Of a stretch of DNA of 64,000 nucleotides, positions 7,226 through 15,597 are shown piece after piece. Under the pieces are notes generated by a model that saw nothing but the letters and a program-made list of their open reading frames with translations, did not search any database and was not told where the DNA came from. A program made the translations under genes and the position numbers. The stretch comes from Pseudomonas sp. UBA5706 (lineage in GTDB: Bacteria; Pseudomonadota; Gammaproteobacteria; Pseudomonadales; Pseudomonadaceae): the NCBI RefSeq assembly GCF_002419965.1, contig NZ_DIHC01000007.1, positions 124,001 through 188,000 on the forward strand. Direction: 5' to 3'. Within the stretch, counting starts at the first letter, position 1. Each line of letters opens with the position of its first letter.

Positions 7226-9220
7226 CTAAGGTTCGTGGCGGCGTTGCTGGTGAATCCAGTCGACGATATCGCCTTCTGGCGCATAGCCACTGACGGTATC
7301 ACCCAGTATCTGGCGAACCTTGGCGTAGTCATCTTCTTCCAGCGCCATAAGCAGCAGCGAAAGGCTTTGCTTGAACACGTCCCACGACAGATGGTCTTCC
7401 TGAGCACTCATGATCATCGGGTGGCTCGTCACTGCGACGTTGTCGCCGATCAGCAACTCCTCATAGAGCTTCTCGCCGGGTCGCAACCCGGTGAATTCGA
7501 TGGAAATGTCACCGTGAGGATTCTTCTCGGATCGAATGCTCAGGCCCGACAGATGAACCATCTTCTCGGCCAATTCGATGATTCTTACCGGTTCACCCAT
7601 GTCGAGCACGAACACATCACCGCCCTGCCCCATGGAACCTGCCTGGATAACCAATTGCGCAGCTTCCGGGATGGTCATGAAATAGCGAGTGATCTTGGGG
7701 TGGGTCACGGTCAACGGACCGCCGTTTTTGATCTGCTGGTGGAACAGCGGGATCACTGAACCTGACGACCCCAATACATTGCCGAAGCGGACCATGATGA
7801 ATCGGGTTTTGTTGACCTGATGCACGTTGGCTCGATCGCCGAACATCACGGGCGCGGTTTCCCGGCTCAAGGCCTGAAGGATCAGTTCGGCCAGGCGCTT
7901 GGTACTGCCCATGATATTGGTCGGGCGCACCGCTTTGTCGGTGGAAATCAACACGAAGTTCGACACACCCGCCTGCAACGCCGCCTGCGCCGCATTGAGA
8001 GTGCCGATCACGTTGTTGAAAACACCTTCGGCAATGTTGTGTTCCACCATCGGGACATGCTTGTACGCCGCGGCGTGATAAACCGTGTCGACCTGCCAGG
8101 TTTTCATGACGTCCAGCAGCTTGGCGTGGTTGCGCACCGAGCCGAGAATCGGCAACACCTTGACCTTCAAGGATTCCCGGGCAATCCGCCGCTCCAGTTC
8201 GCACAGGATGGAGTAAAGATTGAACTCGCTGTGATCGAGCAACAACAAGGTGGTCGGCTTGAGCAGGACGATTTGTCGGCACAGCTCCGAACCGATCGAG
8301 CCGCCAGCGCCGGTCACCAATACGCATTTGGTTCGGATGCAGTGCTCAAGCAACTCCTCCTGCGCTGGTACCGCGTCGCGACCCAGCAGGTCGGCGATGT
8401 CTACTTCCTGGAGGTCATCGACCTTCACCCGACCGGCCGCCAGATCCGAAAAATTCGGCACGCTGCGCACGTGAAGCGGGAAACCCTCAAGGAAGCCGAG
8501 AATTTCCCGACGCCGTGCTCTGGCCGAGGATGGTATCGCCAGCAGAATTTCCTGCGCGCCCGTCGCATCGATCATCTGCTGGATGTGCTTGGGTTTGTAG
8601 ACCTGTAAACCAGAAATGACCCGATTGGAGATCGAATCATCATCATCGATAAAGGCGACAGGTCGCATCGAGCGCCCCATGCGCAGTGCTGCCACCAGTT
8701 GGTTGCCCGCTGCCCCTGCTCCGTAGATCGCGACTTTGGGCAGGCCATCGTCACGAGTTGCGAAGGGCACGTGCTGAGCGGCGGAAAACCAGTCGCCGAG
8801 GAAGTACTGACGCATGGCCAGCCGTAAACCGCCGATCATTACCAGGCTAAGCCACCAGTAATTGAACATCACCGAGCGCGGCACCACATGCTGATGGTTA
8901 CTGTAAAGGTAAACCACGACGCCCAGGATAAGCGCAGAGAGGCTCACTGCCTTGATGATCGCTACCAACGCGTCGTTGCCGAAATAGCGCATGACCGCAC
9001 GGTACATGCCGATACGGATGAACAAAGGGATGGCGATGACGGGAGCGCTGATGAACAACCAGGTATGGGTTTCAAGCGGATTGATGAGGTCGTCGATGCC
9101 CAGGCGGACAACGAACGCCATCCACAGTGCGAACCAGACCAGACAAACGTCTGTACCGACCTGAATTATTCGTTTCTGGCGACGCGGCAACGCCAGCAAT
9201 ATAGCGCGCGACTTTTCCAT
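7226..9220 (-). CDS. wbpM: Nucleotide-sugar 4,6-dehydratase/epimerase, WbpM/CapD family
   Basis: An inner-membrane enzyme that makes 4-keto-6-deoxy UDP-GlcNAc, a precursor of 6-deoxy amino sugars (e.g. QuiNAc, FucNAc) in O-antigen. The 664-residue product has an N-terminal membrane region (four hydrophobic segments in about the first 130 residues), a first Rossmann unit (AIYGAGAAGNQ) and a catalytic SDR domain beginning VTGAGGSIGSELCRQI near residue 300. The active site has the Met/Lys variant (NIMGSTK) of long WbpM-type enzymes in place of YxxxK. The ATG at 9220 matches the usual WbpM N-terminus; a GTG at 9235 with AGGAG nine bases upstream is an alternative. It closes the ihfB-wbpM O-antigen interval. 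Confidence 0.92.
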   Translation of the reverse strand: MEKSRAILLALPRRQKRIIQVGTDVCLVWFALWMAFVVRLGIDDLINPLETHTWLFISAPVIAIPLFIRIGMYRAVMRYFGNDALVAIIKAVSLSALILGVVVYLYSNHQHVVPRSVMFNYWWLSLVMIGGLRLAMRQYFLGDWFSAAQHVPFATRDDGLPKVAIYGAGAAGNQLVAALRMGRSMRPVAFIDDDDSISNRVISGLQVYKPKHIQQMIDATGAQEILLAIPSSARARRREILGFLEGFPLHVRSVPNFSDLAAGRVKVDDLQEVDIADLLGRDAVPAQEELLEHCIRTKCVLVTGAGGSIGSELCRQIVLLKPTTLLLLDHSEFNLYSILCELERRIARESLKVKVLPILGSVRNHAKLLDVMKTWQVDTVYHAAAYKHVPMVEHNIAEGVFNNVIGTLNAAQAALQAGVSNFVLISTDKAVRPTNIMGSTKRLAELILQALSRETAPVMFGDRANVHQVNKTRFIMVRFGNVLGSSGSVIPLFHQQIKNGGPLTVTHPKITRYFMTIPEAAQLVIQAGSMGQGGDVFVLDMGEPVRIIELAEKMVHLSGLSIRSEKNPHGDISIEFTGLRPGEKLYEELLIGDNVAVTSHPMIMSAQEDHLSWDVFKQSLSLLLMALEEDDYAKVRQILGDTVSGYAPEGDIVDWIHQQRRHEP

Positions 9221-9319
9221 GCATCCCTTGAGCACGAGTTCGATCTCCTATTGACCTGAGACACGGGCTTTTGATCCCGGCTGTAAGCAAGATTTGGTCC
9301 CTTTCGACAGCATGAGCAT

Positions 9320-10336
9320 TCAGCTGCGTTCAAGTTCTCCCGCTTTGAAAGCAAACGCCAGGATCACCAACGGGGTGTAGGCGACGATGACGCCGATCGC
9401 GCCATCAAGACCGAACTGCGTGACACCAATAGCGACCGGCAATAGCCAAAACAGGTTGATTACACCGACTGCGGACGTCACTGGAAGGTGCTTGCCATAT
9501 CTTCGCGACGCGAACTGGTAGGCATGGCTTCTATGAGCCTCATAGATCTTGTCTCCTCGGACGAGGCGACGGATGAGGGTAACTGTAGCGTCTACGATGA
9601 AAACACCGAGAAGGATAAGCCATACCCACAGTAACTGCGAGGAAATCCACGCAGCCTGCAGCGAGAAAACGCCGAGAATGATGCCTAAAAAACCGCTTCC
9701 GGCGTCTCCCATGAAAATTTTGGCAGGCGGAAAGTTCCAGATAAAAAAACCGAGCACTGCAGCTGCCAGCAACAAGGGTTGCCAGATCAGCTCATAATGG
9801 CCTCCCAGCCCATAGATCAGCGCCGCACCGACGCAAACACACACCGCTTCAACGCTGGCGAGTCCATCGATACCGTCCATGAAGTTGTACAGGTTCAGCA
9901 GCCACACCAGATACACGACCGCCCACACGTGGCCCAGCCAGCCGATGTCCAGGCTAGCGCCAAAGAGCGTGATCGGTGGTAGCCCCTGTAGCCAGAACAA
10001 TGCCCAGAATGCCGAGCAAAAGTGGCCTAAAAGCCGCCAGCGCGCGGCGACATGACCATGATCATCAACGAACCCCAACGCGGCGATACCCAGTCCCGCG
10101 CCACCCAAGGCAACAAATATTGGCAGGGCCACAGCCCCTTGGCCAAACATCAGCATCAGCCCCAGAAGATAGCTCACGACGATCGCTACCCCGCCGCCGC
10201 GCGGGGTCGGAACGCAATGGGAGCTTCTGCCGTTGGGAATATCCAGCAGACTCTTGTGCAAGGCGTAACGTCGAAGCCAGAAAGTCAAAGCAAAGGAAAA
10301 ACCGATTACCGCAACCGCCAACCACCAGTGAGTCAT
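9320..10336 (-). CDS. wbpL: Undecaprenyl-phosphate sugar-1-phosphate transferase (WbpL/WecA family)
   Basis: This polytopic membrane enzyme (338 residues, about ten hydrophobic segments) moves a HexNAc-1-phosphate (in WbpL, FucNAc or GlcNAc) from UDP to undecaprenyl phosphate, the first step of O-antigen assembly. Visible family motifs are PTPRGGG near residue 45, NFMDGIDGL near 150 (catalytic and metal-binding aspartates) and GDAGSGFLG near 210. Its position directly upstream of wbpM is that of wbpL in P. aeruginosa. Substrate sugar is inferred from the family. Confidence 0.88.
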   Translation of the reverse strand: MTHWWLAVAVIGFSFALTFWLRRYALHKSLLDIPNGRSSHCVPTPRGGGVAIVVSYLLGLMLMFGQGAVALPIFVALGGAGLGIAALGFVDDHGHVAARWRLLGHFCSAFWALFWLQGLPPITLFGASLDIGWLGHVWAVVYLVWLLNLYNFMDGIDGLASVEAVCVCVGAALIYGLGGHYELIWQPLLLAAAVLGFFIWNFPPAKIFMGDAGSGFLGIILGVFSLQAAWISSQLLWVWLILLGVFIVDATVTLIRRLVRGDKIYEAHRSHAYQFASRRYGKHLPVTSAVGVINLFWLLPVAIGVTQFGLDGAIGVIVAYTPLVILAFAFKAGELERS

Positions 10337-10451
10337 TTTTGTTCCGTCATGAAAATGGTCGGCTGTCGTTCTTCAGCTACCGGAATGTCGCATGAAATGT
10401 GTTAAGCCGCAGTCCCGAGCACCTTCGTGCTCAGGACATGCCGCGTCTTGG

Positions 10452-11825
10452 TTAACCGGCTTTGAGCAATTGCTCGATTTCCTTGACCTTGGCCTCGACC
10501 AGGTGTGGGTCGCGACGGCTTTCAACGTTCAGTCGCAGCAAAGGCTCGGTGTTCGAGCCGCGCAGATTGAAACGCCATTCAGGGAATTCAAGGCTGATGC
10601 CGTCGGTCTTGTCGATAGTCGAGCAAATCGGCGTGTAGTGCTCCAGTACCTTGCTCAGGACAGCCTTAACGTCGTCGACCTTATAGTTGATTTCGCCGCT
10701 GCAAGGGTAGGCAGCCATACGTTCATCAACCAACTGTGAGAAGGACTTGCCGGATACCGACATCAGCGCAGTAACCAGGAGCCATGGAATCATGCCACTG
10801 TCGCAGTAAGCGAAATCGCGGAAGTAGTGATGCGCGCTCATTTCGCCGCCGTAGACCGCGTCCTCGTTGCGCATCCGCTCCTTGATAAACGCATGACCAG
10901 TCTTGCACAGCACCGGAGTGCCGCCTGCCTGGTTAACCTGATCAATAGTGTTCCAGGTCAGTCGCGGGTCGTGAATGATCTTCGAGCCGGGGTGTTGCTT
11001 GAGCAGCATCTCCGCCAGCAGGCCCACCAGGTAATAGCCCTCGACGAAGCGCCCTTTCTCATCGAAGAAGAAGCATCGATCGAAGTCGCCGTCCCACGCC
11101 AGGCCCAGGTCGCATTGATGTTTGATCAACGCATCGCGGGTGATGCTACGGTTCTCGGGAAGCAGCGGGTTAGGCACGCCATTGGGGAAATTACCATCCG
11201 GTTCGGCGTTAATGATGACCCACTCGAACGGCAGTCGGGACTTGATCGCGTCGAGCGCGGGACTCACAGCACCGTTGCCCGGGTCAGCGAGGATTTTTAG
11301 AGGCTTAAGTTGGGCATCTTTGACATAACTCAGCAAGTGCTCGATATAGGCTGATTTGTCTGGCGCTGCCTCAATGCCGCCTGACTGCGAGGCAACGGCG
11401 CCGAAGTCGCCGCTATCGACTCGCTGGCGGATGGCGTCCAGCCCCGTGTCGCCACTGATCGGGCGCGATTCGCGCTGGACCAGTTTCATGCCGTTGTAGC
11501 CTTTTGGATTATGACTGGCCGTGACCATTACCCCGCCGTCAGCCTTGTAGTGGCTCGTGGCGAAGTACACCTCTTCAGTGCCGCACAGACCAATGTCGAT
11601 GACATCGGCACCGGCGTCCTGAATACCTTTGATCAATTCTCGTGCAAGCTCCGGGCTTTCAAGACGCATGTCTCTGCCGACCACGATATTTTTTGCACCC
11701 AGTTCGACCACCATAGAGCGCCCAATTCGATAAGCGATATCGTTGTTCAGATCATTAGGGACTTGACCACGGATGTCGTAGGCCTTGAAACAGCGGGTCT
11801 GGATAACGGGATAGTCGGGATTCAT
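10452..11825 (-). CDS. manB: Phosphomannomutase, ManB/CpsG type
   Basis: Interconverts mannose-6-phosphate and mannose-1-phosphate on the way to GDP-mannose (GDP-rhamnose or GDP-fucose precursors). The 457-residue protein shows all four phosphohexomutase motifs: the phosphoserine loop TASHNPKGYNG near residue 98, the metal loop DGDFDRC near 240, the sugar loop GGEMSAH near 325, and the phosphate-binding loop RGSNTEP near 427. N-terminal wording (CFKAYDIRG, CGTEEVYFATSHY) is closer to enteric CpsG/ManB than to AlgC. No manC neighbour is present, so GDP-mannose must be completed from elsewhere. It is the only sugar-nucleotide gene between lapA and wbpL. Confidence 0.87.
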   Translation of the reverse strand: MNPDYPVIQTRCFKAYDIRGQVPNDLNNDIAYRIGRSMVVELGAKNIVVGRDMRLESPELARELIKGIQDAGADVIDIGLCGTEEVYFATSHYKADGGVMVTASHNPKGYNGMKLVQRESRPISGDTGLDAIRQRVDSGDFGAVASQSGGIEAAPDKSAYIEHLLSYVKDAQLKPLKILADPGNGAVSPALDAIKSRLPFEWVIINAEPDGNFPNGVPNPLLPENRSITRDALIKHQCDLGLAWDGDFDRCFFFDEKGRFVEGYYLVGLLAEMLLKQHPGSKIIHDPRLTWNTIDQVNQAGGTPVLCKTGHAFIKERMRNEDAVYGGEMSAHHYFRDFAYCDSGMIPWLLVTALMSVSGKSFSQLVDERMAAYPCSGEINYKVDDVKAVLSKVLEHYTPICSTIDKTDGISLEFPEWRFNLRGSNTEPLLRLNVESRRDPHLVEAKVKEIEQLLKAG

Positions 11826-11879
11826 GTGTAAAAAACCTATGCGACGAAAAAACCCGGAGGTTCCTCTGTTCAGTATGAA

Positions 11880-11911
11880 GCAGCCACCCTTGCGGCTGCA
11901 CGCTACCCTCG
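11880..11911 (-). promoter_or_regulatory. Candidate ops/JUMPstart-like element with hairpin
   Basis: On the minus strand GAGGGTAGCGTG (11900-11911 region) shares GGTAGCGT with the RfaH-recruiting ops element (GGCGGTAGCGTG family), two mismatches in the first half. Directly after it, GCAGCC and GGCTGC (11894-11899, 11880-11885) form a hairpin with an eight-base loop. It lies about 75 bases before the manB start, at the place where JUMPstart elements precede polysaccharide operons. Function is inferred. Confidence 0.35.
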
Positions 11912-12017
11912 CGCATAACAGCTTGAGGCGAGGGTTAGGCAGTAAAAATCAGGTTTTGTTAATCGCTCAGGTGTAATTATTTAAAAACATTGGAAACACC
12001 GTCATGCCCGATGCCAG

Positions 12018-12037
12018 TCATCAGCTTGAGCTGATGA
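12018..12037. repeat. Palindrome in the manB leader
   Basis: Nine-base arms (TCATCAGCT / AGCTGATGA) flank a two-base centre. It could be an operator or an RNA hairpin; nothing nearby decides between the two. Confidence 0.5.
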
Positions 12038-12273
12038 TGCCTGAGCGAAAGTAATTCTATCTAGATAAACGCCCTGTAGATAAACGCCGCAGCTTAACCG
12101 TGCTGAATGTAGGGTTCAGCCGATAAGGTTTACGAAATTTATCGGGCGCACTCGCAAGGCGTAACGCGGAGCCGCAATCGAGGGAACTGGCGCACGCAGA
12201 TTACAAGAACCGGTAAGCCGGCCAGCTAGCTGCGCCTGCTGGAAGGATTCAACGACGCCAAAGATCCCGGCAC

Positions 12274-12513
12274 TCAGGCCAGACGCGATGGCTTTGGCTT
12301 CCTGCGAAACCTTGCAATCCAGGCCAGCACAGGGCCTATCAGCATCCCGACCAACAGCGCCAGGATTACCGGCACCGCCACCGAAAGTTCGGGTGCAGAC
12401 CAGCCAAAAAACACCAACGCCACGGGCTGCTGGTTTTCTAGCGTAAAAACCACCGTCGCTATCACGATCAGCAGGACGATGATAAAAAATATGAGACGTT
12501 TAACGTTCCGCAT
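12274..12513 (-). CDS. LapA-domain (lipopolysaccharide assembly protein A) small membrane protein
   Basis: A 79-residue inner-membrane protein with two hydrophobic segments (about 5-25 and 42-65) separated by the LENQQPVALVFFGW stretch typical of the LapA/YciS (DUF1049) family, and a basic C-terminal tail (RFRRKPKPSR). In E. coli the LapA/LapB pair tunes LPS synthesis through LpxC turnover; no lapB is adjacent here. It follows ihfB by 18 bases and is probably co-transcribed with it, as in other pseudomonads. Confidence 0.85.
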   Translation of the reverse strand: MRNVKRLIFFIIVLLIVIATVVFTLENQQPVALVFFGWSAPELSVAVPVILALLVGMLIGPVLAWIARFRRKPKPSRLA

Positions 12514-12531
12514 CGAGTACTCCTCTAACGG

Positions 12532-12831
12532 CTATTGGAACTCCTCCTCCTCCTCTTCGTTCACCCGATCACGCAGCTCTTTGCCGGGTTTGAAGTGGGG
12601 GACGAATTTTCCATCAAGACTTACGGACTCCCCGGTTTTGGGATTGCGGCCCAGGCGAGGTTCGCGATAATGCAGGGAGAAACTGCCAAAGCCCCGTATT
12701 TCAATACGGTCGCCAGTGGCAAGAGATTGCGACATCTGCTCAAGCATGGTCTTGATGGCCAACTCCACATCCTTGGATGAGAGCAGTCCTTGATGGGTGA
12801 CAATTCGTTCGATCAACTCCGACTTCGTCAT
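12532..12831 (-). CDS. ihfB: Integration host factor subunit beta
   Basis: The beta subunit of the IHF heterodimer, a nucleoid protein that bends DNA sharply at specific sites and assists sigma-54 promoters, recombination and replication. The 99-residue protein has the N-terminal helical dimer part (MTKSELIERI), the DNA-arm with RNPKTGESV (the intercalating proline is in this loop) and an unusually acidic C-terminus (EEEEEFQ). The rpsA-ihfB-lapA order is conserved in Pseudomonas. Confidence 0.96.
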   Translation of the reverse strand: MTKSELIERIVTHQGLLSSKDVELAIKTMLEQMSQSLATGDRIEIRGFGSFSLHYREPRLGRNPKTGESVSLDGKFVPHFKPGKELRDRVNEEEEEEFQ

Positions 12832-13044
12832 ATTTTTCCCTTCTTTTTCAAGCAGCTAGGTAAAGCGCTTCGAAGGTTTTAGCATGACCTGAGATATTTG
12901 AACAGCCCATGTTTCCACTTATGTAAAAGGCGTTTTCAGGCGACACACCTTTACCGCATACAGCCCTTGTGATTCGGGCTCTGGAGCCTGCGACCAATTC
13001 CAGCCACTGAAGATGCCCAATGCTATACACCAACTCTTCACCCA

Positions 13045-13076
13045 CAAAAAAGGGCGACCGAAGTCGCCCTTTTTTA
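13045..13076 (-). terminator. Rho-independent terminator after rpsA
   Basis: A nine-base stem (AAGGGCGAC / GTCGCCCTT, 13050-13058 and 13063-13071) closes a CGAA tetraloop and is followed on the minus strand by a T run, 16 bases past the rpsA stop. It separates rpsA from ihfB. Confidence 0.88.
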
Positions 13077-13091
13077 ATAGTCAGACAGAAC

Positions 13092-14786
13092 TTAGTTCTG
13101 CTTTTCCATTTGAGCGCGCAACAGATCACCCAGAGTGGTAGGACCAGCAGCAATGTCAGAGGTGGTTGGCTTCTCGCGCAGGCTCTGAATCGCTTCTTTC
13201 TCGTCTTCGACGTCCTTGGACTTGATAGACAAGCTGATCACACGGCTCTTACGGTCAACGCTGATGATCTTGGCTTCGATCTCTTCGCCTTCTTTCAGAA
13301 CGTTACGCGCGTCTTCAACGCGGTCACGGCTGATTTCAGAGGCTTTGAGGGTGGCTTCGATGTCGTCGGCAAGAGTGATGATAGCGCCTTTAGCGTCAAC
13401 TTCTTTAACGGTACCGCGAACGATAGCGCCTTTGTCATTGACAGTGACGTACTCGGAGAACGGATCGCTTTCCAGCTGCTTGATGCCCAGCGAGATACGC
13501 TCACGCTCTGGATCAACAGACAGGATCACGGTGTCGAGCTCGTCGCCCTTCTTGAAACGACGCACGGCTTCTTCGCCCACTTCGTTCCACGAGATGTCCG
13601 ACAGGTGGACCAGACCGTCGATGCCGCCATCCAGACCAATGAAGATACCGAAATCGGTGATCGACTTGATGGTGCCGGAGATCTTGTCGCCCTTGTTGAA
13701 CTGGCCAGAGAAGTCTTCCCATGGGTTCGACTTGCACTGTTTGATACCCAGGGAAATACGACGGCGCTCTTCGTCGATGTCCAGAACCATGACTTCCACT
13801 TCGTCGCCAACCTGAACGACTTTCGATGGGTGGATGTTCTTGTTGGTCCAGTCCATTTCGGAAACGTGTACCAGGCCTTCCACGCCTTCTTCCAGCTCTG
13901 CGAAGCAGCCGTAGTCGGTCAGGTTGGTAACACGCGCGGTTACGCGAGTGCCTTCTGGGTAACGTGCCTTGATAGCAACCCATGGATCTTCACCCAGTTG
14001 CTTCAGGCCCAGGGAAACACGATTGCGCTCGCGATCATACTTCAGGACTTTAACATCGATCTCATCGCCAACATTGACGATTTCCGATGGATGCTTGATA
14101 CGCTTCCAGGCCATGTCGGTGATGTGCAGCAGGCCATCGACGCCACCCAGATCGACGAATGCGCCGTAATCGGTGAGGTTCTTGACGATACCTTTGACTT
14201 GCTGACCTTCCTGCAGGGATTCCAGCAGAGCTTCGCGCTCGGCGCTGTTCTCGGCTTCCAGGACGCTGCGACGGGAAACGACAACGTTGTTGCGCTTCTG
14301 GTCCAGCTTGATGACCTTGAATTCCAGCTCTTTGCCTTCCAGGTGCGTAGTATCGCGCACTGGACGGACGTCAACCAGAGAACCTGGCAGGAACGCACGG
14401 ATGCCGTTAACGTCGACAGTGAAGCCGCCTTTAACCTTACCGTTGATAACGCCCTTGACCACTTCTTCAGCTGCGAAAGCCGCTTCCAGAACGATCCAGC
14501 ACTCTGCACGCTTGGCTTTTTCGCGGGACAGCTTGGTTTCACCAAAGCCGTCTTCTACCGCGTCCAGCGCGACGTGTACTTCGTCGCCGATGTTGATGGT
14601 CAGCTCGCCGGCGTCGTTGTGGAACTGCTCCAGCGGGATGAGGCCTTCAGACTTCAAACCAGCGTGAACGGTGACCCAACCGGCCTGGTAATCGATATCA
14701 ACGATGATAGCGGTGATGATCGAACCGGCCTGCAGGTTTAGGGTCTTTAGGCTTTCTTCGAAAAGTTCAGCAAAGCTTTCGCTCAT
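13092..14786 (-). CDS. rpsA: 30S ribosomal protein S1
   Basis: S1 binds mRNA upstream of the start codon and helps load it on the 30S subunit. The 564-residue protein carries six S1 (OB-fold) repeats; repeats 3-6 show the recurring pattern G-T-x-x-x-x-x-x-D-F/Y-G with G-L-V-H-x-S-D/E. The ATG at 14786 follows AGGAATTAAA. It is the gene after cmk, the usual bacterial order, and codon use is strongly biased toward highly expressed genes, as expected. A 573-codon antisense reading frame over it is a by-product of that bias. Confidence 0.98.
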   Translation of the reverse strand: MSESFAELFEESLKTLNLQAGSIITAIIVDIDYQAGWVTVHAGLKSEGLIPLEQFHNDAGELTINIGDEVHVALDAVEDGFGETKLSREKAKRAECWIVLEAAFAAEEVVKGVINGKVKGGFTVDVNGIRAFLPGSLVDVRPVRDTTHLEGKELEFKVIKLDQKRNNVVVSRRSVLEAENSAEREALLESLQEGQQVKGIVKNLTDYGAFVDLGGVDGLLHITDMAWKRIKHPSEIVNVGDEIDVKVLKYDRERNRVSLGLKQLGEDPWVAIKARYPEGTRVTARVTNLTDYGCFAELEEGVEGLVHVSEMDWTNKNIHPSKVVQVGDEVEVMVLDIDEERRRISLGIKQCKSNPWEDFSGQFNKGDKISGTIKSITDFGIFIGLDGGIDGLVHLSDISWNEVGEEAVRRFKKGDELDTVILSVDPERERISLGIKQLESDPFSEYVTVNDKGAIVRGTVKEVDAKGAIITLADDIEATLKASEISRDRVEDARNVLKEGEEIEAKIISVDRKSRVISLSIKSKDVEDEKEAIQSLREKPTTSDIAAGPTTLGDLLRAQMEKQN

Positions 14787-14907
14787 TTTAATTCCTGTTG
14801 ATAAAGGCGAAGAATACGCCTATCTGCCACGCTCCAGACAACGTGGGTTTCGTTCATATGAAAGAAAGCCTGCGGGACTATGACTGGTCTCCCACATGGC
14901 TTTCTGG

Positions 14908-15597
14908 TCATCCGGCAAGATCGCGAAGTGCGACCTCACTCAGGATGCATTGCAGTACCTGCTCGACGGACAATTCGGTGGAATCCAGCTGGATAGCGTC
15001 ATGCGCCGGTTTGAGCGGTGCTACCGCTCGCTGGGTGTCACGCTCGTCGCGGACGCGTATCTCATCTAGCAGACTCGGCAGACTAACATCGTCGCCCTTG
15101 GCCTTCAACTGCAAATATCGACGCCGGGCACGCTCCTCGACACTGGCGGTCAGAAAAATCTTCAACGGTGCCGAGGGAAACACCACGGTGCCCATGTCGC
15201 GGCCATCGGCAATCAGCCCGGGAAACTCCTGGAATGCGCGCTGGCGCTGCAGCAGCGCCTCACGCACCACTGGCAATGAAGCCACCTGCGACGCACCGCT
15301 GCCAATTTGCTCGTTGCGAATCGCCAGCGTCACTTCTTCGCCTTCCAGAATGATGCGCTGACCGTGATCCCCGGTCGCCGCCTCGAATTGCACGTCCAGA
15401 TGCGCGGCCAGAAGCTTGAGCGCCTCTTCATTGGTCAGGTCGACGCCGTGGTTGCGGGCAGCGAACGCCAATAGACGGTACAGCGCCCCGGAATCCAGCA
15501 GACACCAACCCAGACGTTTGGCCAGCATGCCGGCTACCGTCCCCTTCCCTGAACCGCTTGGTCCGTCGATCGTAATGACCGGAGCTTGAACTTTCAC
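14908..15597 (-). CDS. cmk: Cytidylate kinase
   Basis: Phosphorylates CMP and dCMP with ATP. The 229-residue enzyme has the Walker A loop GPSGSGKGT at residues 12-20, the CMP-binding DGRDMGT region near 160, and the REERD-type lid (VRDERD near 180). The start is a GTG at 15597, four bases overlapping the tyrA-aroA stop (GTGA), with AGAGGGG upstream, so it is coupled to that gene. Confidence 0.95.
   Translation of the reverse strand: MKVQAPVITIDGPSGSGKGTVAGMLAKRLGWCLLDSGALYRLLAFAARNHGVDLTNEEALKLLAAHLDVQFEAATGDHGQRIILEGEEVTLAIRNEQIGSGASQVASLPVVREALLQRQRAFQEFPGLIADGRDMGTVVFPSAPLKIFLTASVEERARRRYLQLKAKGDDVSLPSLLDEIRVRDERDTQRAVAPLKPAHDAIQLDSTELSVEQVLQCILSEVALRDLAG

Larger units (their letters stand above)
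11826..12273 (-). other. Non-coding leader region upstream of manB, with several hairpins
   Basis: About 450 bases without a credible gene lie between the LapA-domain gene and manB. In the direction of transcription they hold an imperfect GCTGAA/TTCAGC dyad (12102-12120), a tandem repeat TAGATAAACGCC (12062-12073 and 12077-12088), a nine-base-arm palindrome (12018-12037), an ops-like motif (11900-11911) and a six-base-stem hairpin (11880-11899). In other pseudomonads wzz and O-antigen genes begin here; no remnant of them could be read. Confidence 0.6.

Noticed and set aside
13020..14741. A 573-codon open frame antisense to rpsA
   Set aside because: It is an exact antisense shadow produced by the strong codon bias of rpsA; no ribosome-binding site and no protein-family features.
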